From Phorcus lineatus (taxonomy: Eukaryota > Mollusca > Gastropoda > Trochida > Trochidae): a stretch of DNA of 64,000 nt. Each line of letters starts with the position of its first letter. Position 1 is the first letter of the stretch. Position numbers and translations under genes: made by a program. Shown here one piece after another: positions 58,163 to 64,000 of this stretch. The notes beneath the pieces were generated by a model that made no database searches, had not been told where the DNA came from, and saw only the letters and a list, made by a program, of their open reading frames with translations. Where the stretch lies: assembly GCA_921293015.1 (NCBI GenBank), contig OV121097.1, forward strand, positions 27,005,429 through 27,069,428, read 5' to 3'.

Positions 58163-59163
58163 CAGGGTTCGTACAGAATTTCAAGACCCAAATTTAAGGC
58201 TTTTTTAAGGCTTTTTAAAGGCTTTTTTTGACAAATTTAAGGCCAATAATGCAAGCAGTAAAACGAGAAATCACATTGAAAAGGACAAAAAAATCGCCGA
58301 TGTACTATTGTTTGCATGATACGATCCGTGATCAGTTACAGTCTTTAAAGTCCATATGATTTCTGCTTTCGTTACGTGTTCATTGGTCATGAAACTAGCC
58401 ACGCTCGTCTTCGTACTTTTTTTTTCATTTTCACTTGTCATCGAAGTAGGGGCGAGTGGGACACACAGTGACACATCAGGTACATCGGTAACAATTTCCG
58501 TCTTTGATTTTGAACAGAAATCTGTCATTTCCAACTTCATTGGCGCCGATCGTTCATTACAGTGTGCCTTGTGTTTGGCTCCATTACTGTGAGAGACTAT
58601 CGCACGTTCGCCCATCTTTCCTTATTCAAAAGACTTTCGGCAAAATGTACAGTAAACACGATATTTGTTGTCCTTCAGGTGTGTCGCCCAAGGATATTTC
58701 TTCATCCATGAAGAATTGAAAGCAACCTTCCCCATGACGATTGGTTGCTATTTCAAGCAGTGTCAATAGAACGTCATTTCCATATCAATGGCGGGAGGCA
58801 TTTAATGTGACAGAGCATGCGCACTAGATCCCATAGACACTCAGAAACGGCGGAATTACACGAAGATTTCTGAATGTACTGATGCAAAGGGAACGAACTC
58901 CAAATTTATTCTGAATCAGACGCACGCAAATGAAATCAATAGCAATACTTTCGAGAGGTTTGGTTGTAAATTTTAAAGTTATTTTGAATCAGATGCATAT
59001 AAATAAAATTAATAAAATCTTTGAGACGGTTGATAGTGAATTTAAGGCTTTTTTAAGGCTTTTGTAGCATTTTCCAGGCTTTTTAAGGCTAAATTTCGTT
59101 TTTAAGGCTTTTTAGGGCCAAGTGCCCAAATTCCAGGCTTTTTCCAGGCCTGTACGAACCCTG
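58163..59163 (-). mobile_element. Internally deleted hAT element
   Basis: The ends are CAGGGTTCGTACAG and, reversed, CAGGGTTCGTACAGG, with repeated AAGGCTTTTTAAGGC subterminal words. TTGCT is directly repeated at both flanks (58158-58162 and 59164-59168), fitting hAT subgroups with 5-6 bp duplications. Only the N-terminal part of a transposase remains inside, so it depends on an autonomous relative. An internal tandem duplication of about 85 bp lies at 58897-59046. It sits about 60 bp from the piggyBac end. Confidence 0.85.
58271..58723 (-). pseudogene. hAT transposase N-terminal remnant with BED-like zinc finger
   Basis: Minus-strand translation gives SSWMKKYPWATHLKDNKYRV followed by YCTFCRKSFE. 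After an in-frame stop codon (58622-58624) it continues GKMGERAIVSHSNGAKHKAH. The C-x2-C and H-x5-H spacing and the MGERAI..H..AKH context match the N-terminal zinc finger of hAT transposases in many animals. Further on, TKAEIIWTLKTVTDHGSY matches the segment that normally follows. The dimerisation and catalytic regions are missing, replaced by the element's end. It is non-functional as a transposase. Confidence 0.75.
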
Positions 59164-59168
59164 TTGCT

Positions 59169-62105
59169 ACTGTATAAAGATAACTGAGCTGTTTTGACAT
59201 GGAGTGGTAAATGACGAAAGTTCTCGACTCCTTCTCGATAATCATTATATTGATTTATACCAAAATATACTCACTTATCATGTTACATTCTATACAATTA
59301 TTTACACATTAATAGTTTTTATTACTATGTGTAGATAATGTAAAATAATCTGATAATTTGTGTAGGAGCAAGGTTTAACAAGAATTTATATAATTAGTGA
59401 GAAAATTGTTAACACATTAGTTTTTGAATTAGTAAAGACATTGAAAAACTTTAATAGGTTAACAAAATATTAAACCATGTTAATATTAAATAAATGTTTT
59501 TACATGTATTAAACAGGTTTAAGTCATCATTCATTCTTAAAACAAAATCCTAATTAAAAACACAGCTGATCAAATATTTACTTACAATTAAGCTGATATA
59601 TAAGCATGGCTTGTAAAAACAGATTAAATGACATACAAAATAGTGACAACTGAAAAAGAAAAGCTACTGGTATATATGGTTATCCCATATTGTAGATTAT
59701 TCACATACCAAGTGGGTATCTACCTAAATAGATCAAATACATGAACAGTAAACTCTCAAGATAATTATCTGATCACTATCAAACATTGTCGTAAGATAAT
59801 GATCATGTTATATCTTATCAATACTTATACTTGTATCAATTACTTCCATACATGGTACATGTATATTTCATACATTGGAATTTCAAGGTAAAAAAGATTC
59901 TTATCTTATAATATAGAAAATACATACCATCAAAATAGAAAATGAGAATAAACAAATACGTAAGCTCATCAGAATATAAAACTATCGACCAAACTTACCC
60001 AAATACACAGGTAAATTCCATAAATGTGTAGTCCAGCTAAACGACTCTCACCTGAGTATACAGGTAAGATAGACAGGTAAATCCACAGGTGTGCTCACTC
60101 CCACTCCCCGACCCAACTGGCCCTGGGTCAGCACTCTGTCCCCCCTCGTAAATCTCAGGTGAGATAACGAGATTATCCCCTCACAAAGGTAAAGTCACAG
60201 CGTATGACCGCGGCTTGTAATATTGACATTAGCTATAGTCCCATTTCAAGGCTACATTCCTTTCTCTCCACCATCCAACAATAAAGGGATGCTAATTTCA
60301 CATCTACATCCAAGAGAGGCCCAATGGTTGGTCAATTTCTAGATAAATTCTTGACCGACTGGTCATGAGAGCACGATATCACAGGACATCGTGACATGAG
60401 GTCATTCTGTGACAGTTTGATATCAGATTAACCACACGGGCGTGATATATCACAAGTAGAACAGCTCTCTCTGTATCACATGCGCAATGTACATTCGTCA
60501 ATAGCAAACTGACATATGTCAATGTCAACAAGGTCTTCCTTTGCACTTGGAGGGAGGTTCTATTGCAATGACTCAATAAAAAACGTCTCAGCCAAAACAA
60601 CCTCAACAACTTCAAATAGTTAAAACTTTCATTCTACAAGTCACAAATTACAATCACAAATTACAAAAATCAATAAGATTTTGATTTCTCACTAAAATCT
60701 TGTAGGATACAAACTTACCTACGTATGTCCCACATCAGAGAAGTCAATAAAGAAATTCACTGCATAACAGCCTCCAGGAGAAATGACACAAATCTAAAGG
60801 CCAGCCTATGTAAATAAATCCCAACACAGACCCAAGTGTGCAGTCGATAGCAACTCCATTAGCACAGTCTATATATGTAGATGTGTGTACATTTCTTCAT
60901 AGCATTGAAGGTCCCACTAGCACAGATGTCAGTTTTGCATTCCAAAGGTATACATATATAAGTAGAAATATGAAATAGAGAACACAATGGATCATATATT
61001 GAATCACAACTCGGATAAAGTTGTATGAGGTAAATTATCATTGACATATTTACATATGGCAATATAGCAATAGATATGTTTACAACTAATTATTGTATAG
61101 AATTACGAAGTTATCTTATTCAAATACACAATATTTACAAATCTCTTCAAAGTTATGTATGCTATCGTAAATATTTATTTTACGCGTAAATTGGTCGGTA
61201 TGTCATTACACTATACAAACACCTATCTTTCACTGTACACTATGGATCTATGGCTGTTCAAATCTATGTATGTCAAAATAAACGTTTCAGATGTCTATTG
61301 AAGATGTGCCTTTGTTTGACGAAATACTCGAGAGAAATCAATTTGTAGTATACTCCAGTAATGAATAAAACATAAACCATACAATCTACTGCAACAAATT
61401 CATAATTGAACAAAATAATTCAACACTTTTTGCTTCACCTTCATTTTTTTTAAAATTTAGGCACCATTTAACATACTTTACATAAATCAAAATCAACTTT
61501 GTAAACAACACTTCATTTCACTGATATTGATTTCCTGTCCTTTTGTAATAATGGATACAAATTACTAACTCTTCATACAAACTGCTCTAAATGAAACAAT
61601 TAAGTTCCATATCACAATCATGGGACAATATCCAACAGGTCTCTTAAGGTTATGATAGATATTTAGAACAATAACACATTGATACAAATCTACAAATGTT
61701 TGAAATAAACAACATACACCCTTAGCTTTAAACACTTTTCAAAAGATAAAATACAAATTATCATAAAAGCACAACATAACCCAAAATAATAACTGATACA
61801 AATTTGCTACAATGGAACATCAAAGGGGACACAATATCATATATTTGAAAATATTCTCTCTTTATCTACTGAGCAATAAAAAGAAATTAATATCCGATAT
61901 AATGAGATCCAATTCCGGAATAATTCAAACCTTCAGAGGCCTGGAGCCAGGTTGAAGTGCTGAGCAGACACATGAAATATGGATTTTCCCCCAGGATATA
62001 TTTATACTAAACAAATATTGTTACAGTGGGTTTCATAATTACGTACAAGGATCACAAGCTTTAAAGTTTATCTGCTATACCTATGTTATATCTATATATA
62101 TACCA
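59169..62105. other. AT-rich non-coding stretch
   Basis: No gene recognised. CAGGTAA/CAGGTG words cluster near 60008-60095, and the word CAGGTGAGATAACGAG is at 60156-60171. Confidence 0.45.
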
Positions 62106-62113
62106 ATTGGATA

Positions 62114-62225
62114 AGCCACAATGGTGTTGCAGGTTTTCTCCCTGCAATAATACTAGCGGCTGCGATATAAGTGAAATACTCTTGAAAGCGGCGTTAAACC
62201 CCAACTCACCTCCCATAACCTCACC
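62114..62225 (+). mobile_element. 5'-truncated SINE copy with target duplication
   Basis: About 110 bp of the SINE 3' half (GCAATAATACTAGCGGCTGC to GGCGTTAAAC and an ACTCACCTC tail). ATTGGATA is directly repeated on both sides (62106-62113 and 62226-62233). Confidence 0.85.
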
Positions 62226-62887
62226 ATTGGATATCTCTATGGTTTATTTGTAGACATATGTTCCCATAAGTCTTTCGAAGTTACAAGGATTTACGAAATT
62301 CTTCCAAGCATTGAGGTCTGTCTAATCTAATTTGATTGAATTTTTTTTATCTATGAACGTATTAAGATTATTGCAGGAGCGAGTGTGTCATACAAATATC
62401 ATAAAACGATTGTGAATTATTTCAAAACATGGACTCCCTCTTTCTCTCTGACTGTGACTCTCTGTGTGTCTGTCTACATATCCCTAGTTAAATTAAAACC
62501 ATTTCAATTTAGTCTTCACTGAGAATATTTACATTGTTTGTGATGTGAAGTCACTTCACCTTAACATGACCTAACAATACACAAGACATACAATAGCTTA
62601 TATAAACATTACGCTTCATCGGTTTATGATGAACAGCTTTCCTGAATAAAGAATTCTTCAAGATTTTGGGCACCACAGGATTATCTGTTGAAAGCTGATA
62701 AAAGGAAATTGTGAAGCAAATTTTCCTTCCTCTTGAGCATGAATGTAAGTTTTCACGTAGGGCTATTATACAGAAGGTGTATGGATCCTTTCATTGTTGC
62801 TTGTGTATACCCTCATCCTACACCTCAGGTATACTGTTTGACCAATATATTTTTTATGGCAAAGATGATGTATGATTAAATAGATTA
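62226..62887. other. AT-rich non-coding stretch
   Basis: No feature recognised apart from a short CTCTCTGTGTG-type run near 62440-62475. Confidence 0.45.
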
Positions 62888-63632
62888 CTGTAAAATCATT
62901 TATTTTCGCGGGGTGTTATTTTCGCGCAAACATAAAAAATGACTGATTCGCGGGGTTTAATTTTCGCGCATATCGACTAAGCAATAGGAAAAATTTGGGG
63001 AGCAAAACTACATGCACCGTGCAGCAAAGATTACAGTGAAATAGTTATTAACTTATAAAAACAATATTTATTCTAAAAGTCAATGATCAAATTTTTTTTA
63101 TTTATTGTCATTAAACGTCTTCAAGGTTTGAAGTGGTAACGATACCTGTCGCCAAGTTTTCCCGGAAGTAAACATTCGGAACGGTTTAGTTTGATCTTTA
63201 ACTCCAAACAATAGTCTTTGAATGATGTGATTTCTCGAGATCTCGTTCAAAGAAATATCATACCGAACCGAAAATATACGCACGGAATCGAAGCTCTAGT
63301 GTACCGCAATCAAAACATCAGGACACGCATATTGGCGATCAAGAGTGGATTCCGCCAGGCCGTATTATTGTGATGACTGTGTTTGCACAACAAACAACGT
63401 GCATATCGGCGTACGATGTACACACTTGTGAGAGCTCTTAATTAGTGACTCGTCATTAATGAACGAACCAAACAATGTGAGTAATAAAATGTGTCAACCA
63501 AATTATTTGTCTGTTACTGGTTTTCTTCACGTTCAAAACCATAATATTTCGCGATGTTTTATTATTCGCGCATTATGGCTTTGCGCGAAAAGCGCGAAAA
63601 TTAAACCCCCGCGAAATATTATGATTTTACAG
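62888..63632. mobile_element. 745-bp MITE with CTGTAAAATCAT ends and TA duplication
   Basis: The terminal inverted repeat starts CTGTAAAATCAT and continues through TTTCGCGGGG and AATTTTCGCGC for about 45 bp with some differences. TA flanks both ends (62886-62887 and 63633-63634). A second CGCG-rich palindromic block (TTTGCGCGAAAAGCGCGAAA) lies just inside the right end. No transposase is present. Similar TTTCGCG-ended MITEs are widespread in invertebrates; the superfamily is not certain. Confidence 0.8.
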
Positions 63633-64000
63633 TACATTGCAACCCTGTCAAGTGATTAGATAAATGACATCTTGGATACTACAGTTCTTGTGAGAATAAA
63701 TATCAAATTCTGTATTCTCTTTATAAAATGAATTATATAATTAAATAATATATCTAGAATGTTTTAATGATCTTACCTTCTAAATGGAACTTGAGACCAT
63801 TTAATAAGTGTGGTAATCAATAAATGTTTCTTTCAGAACAACTTCAAGACAGAGGATGATATTACCATGGTGTGATAGCGGTTGATATCACATTCCATCT
63901 TAAACAACAAAACAACATCTATCTGCTAAGTGACAATAACAGTCACTCCCAGTTAATGAGGCTTGAAAAACACTTAAAGAGGCAAGCCTCTTAAGAATAA
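63633..64000. other. Non-coding end of window
   Basis: No gene recognised. The small hairpin AAGAGGCAAGCCTCTT lies near 63977-63993. Confidence 0.45.

Noticed and set aside
1-64000. CRISPR array, operons or bacterial-type promoters
   Set aside because: No spacer-separated direct repeats of CRISPR form; the regularly spaced arrays are tandem minisatellites, and the window is clearly eukaryotic.

Overview
This window looks like nuclear DNA from a mollusc, most likely a gastropod (possibly abalone-like). The evidence is the AT-rich, repeat-dense background; tRNA-derived SINEs whose tails end in GCGGCGTTAAAC plus ACTCAC-type repeats; a pearl/Helentron-like element with an internal minisatellite and a GGAC/GGAT microsatellite; and a complete DIRS1-type retrotransposon. 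The species call is inference. There is no operon structure and nothing prokaryotic.

The only host gene I can support runs on the minus strand. Three short exons (35461-35569, 26984-27096, 22143-22246) have canonical splice sites and join in compatible phase. They read as a protein with a Cys-rich N-terminus followed by a basic stretch containing LKRTKSVTKLDRK, which resembles the segment before the PH domain of SynGAP/DAB2IP/RASAL2-type Ras GTPase-activating proteins. A fourth, weaker exon (17598-17718) continues in phase. The PH, C2 and GAP domains are not visible and would lie beyond the low-coordinate end. A possible CRE-plus-TATA promoter and first exon on the same strand sit at 49.3-49.6 kb.

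Most of the identifiable content is mobile DNA. In order: an inverted-repeat MITE (383-1050); a tRNA-SINE (5.1-5.4 kb); a whole-looking, GC-rich DIRS1-like element (9426-15506) with gag-like, reverse transcriptase/RNase H and tyrosine recombinase frames; a pearl/HINE-like element with about 13 units of a 145-bp repeat (18898-20976); a 58-bp LINE/SINE tail insertion with a 12-bp target duplication (31143-31200); a 728-bp fold-back MITE with 8-bp duplications (41101-41828); a SINE cluster (50.4-51.7 kb); a 6.4-kb piggyBac element with TTAA duplications and an intact 662-residue transposase (51682-58102); an internally deleted hAT element keeping the zinc-finger end of its transposase (58163-59163); and a TA-flanked MITE with a TTTCGCGGGG end (62888-63632).

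The rest is AT-rich intronic or intergenic sequence with simple repeats: ATC/ATG arrays at 44.0-46.4 kb, a C-rich tract at 33.4 kb, a pyrimidine tract at 6.8-7.7 kb and several short tandem arrays. The most unusual structure is the piggyBac element. About six copies of a diverged 150-200 bp unit lie on each side of its transposase, all in the same orientation, with two further minisatellites ahead of the coding region.
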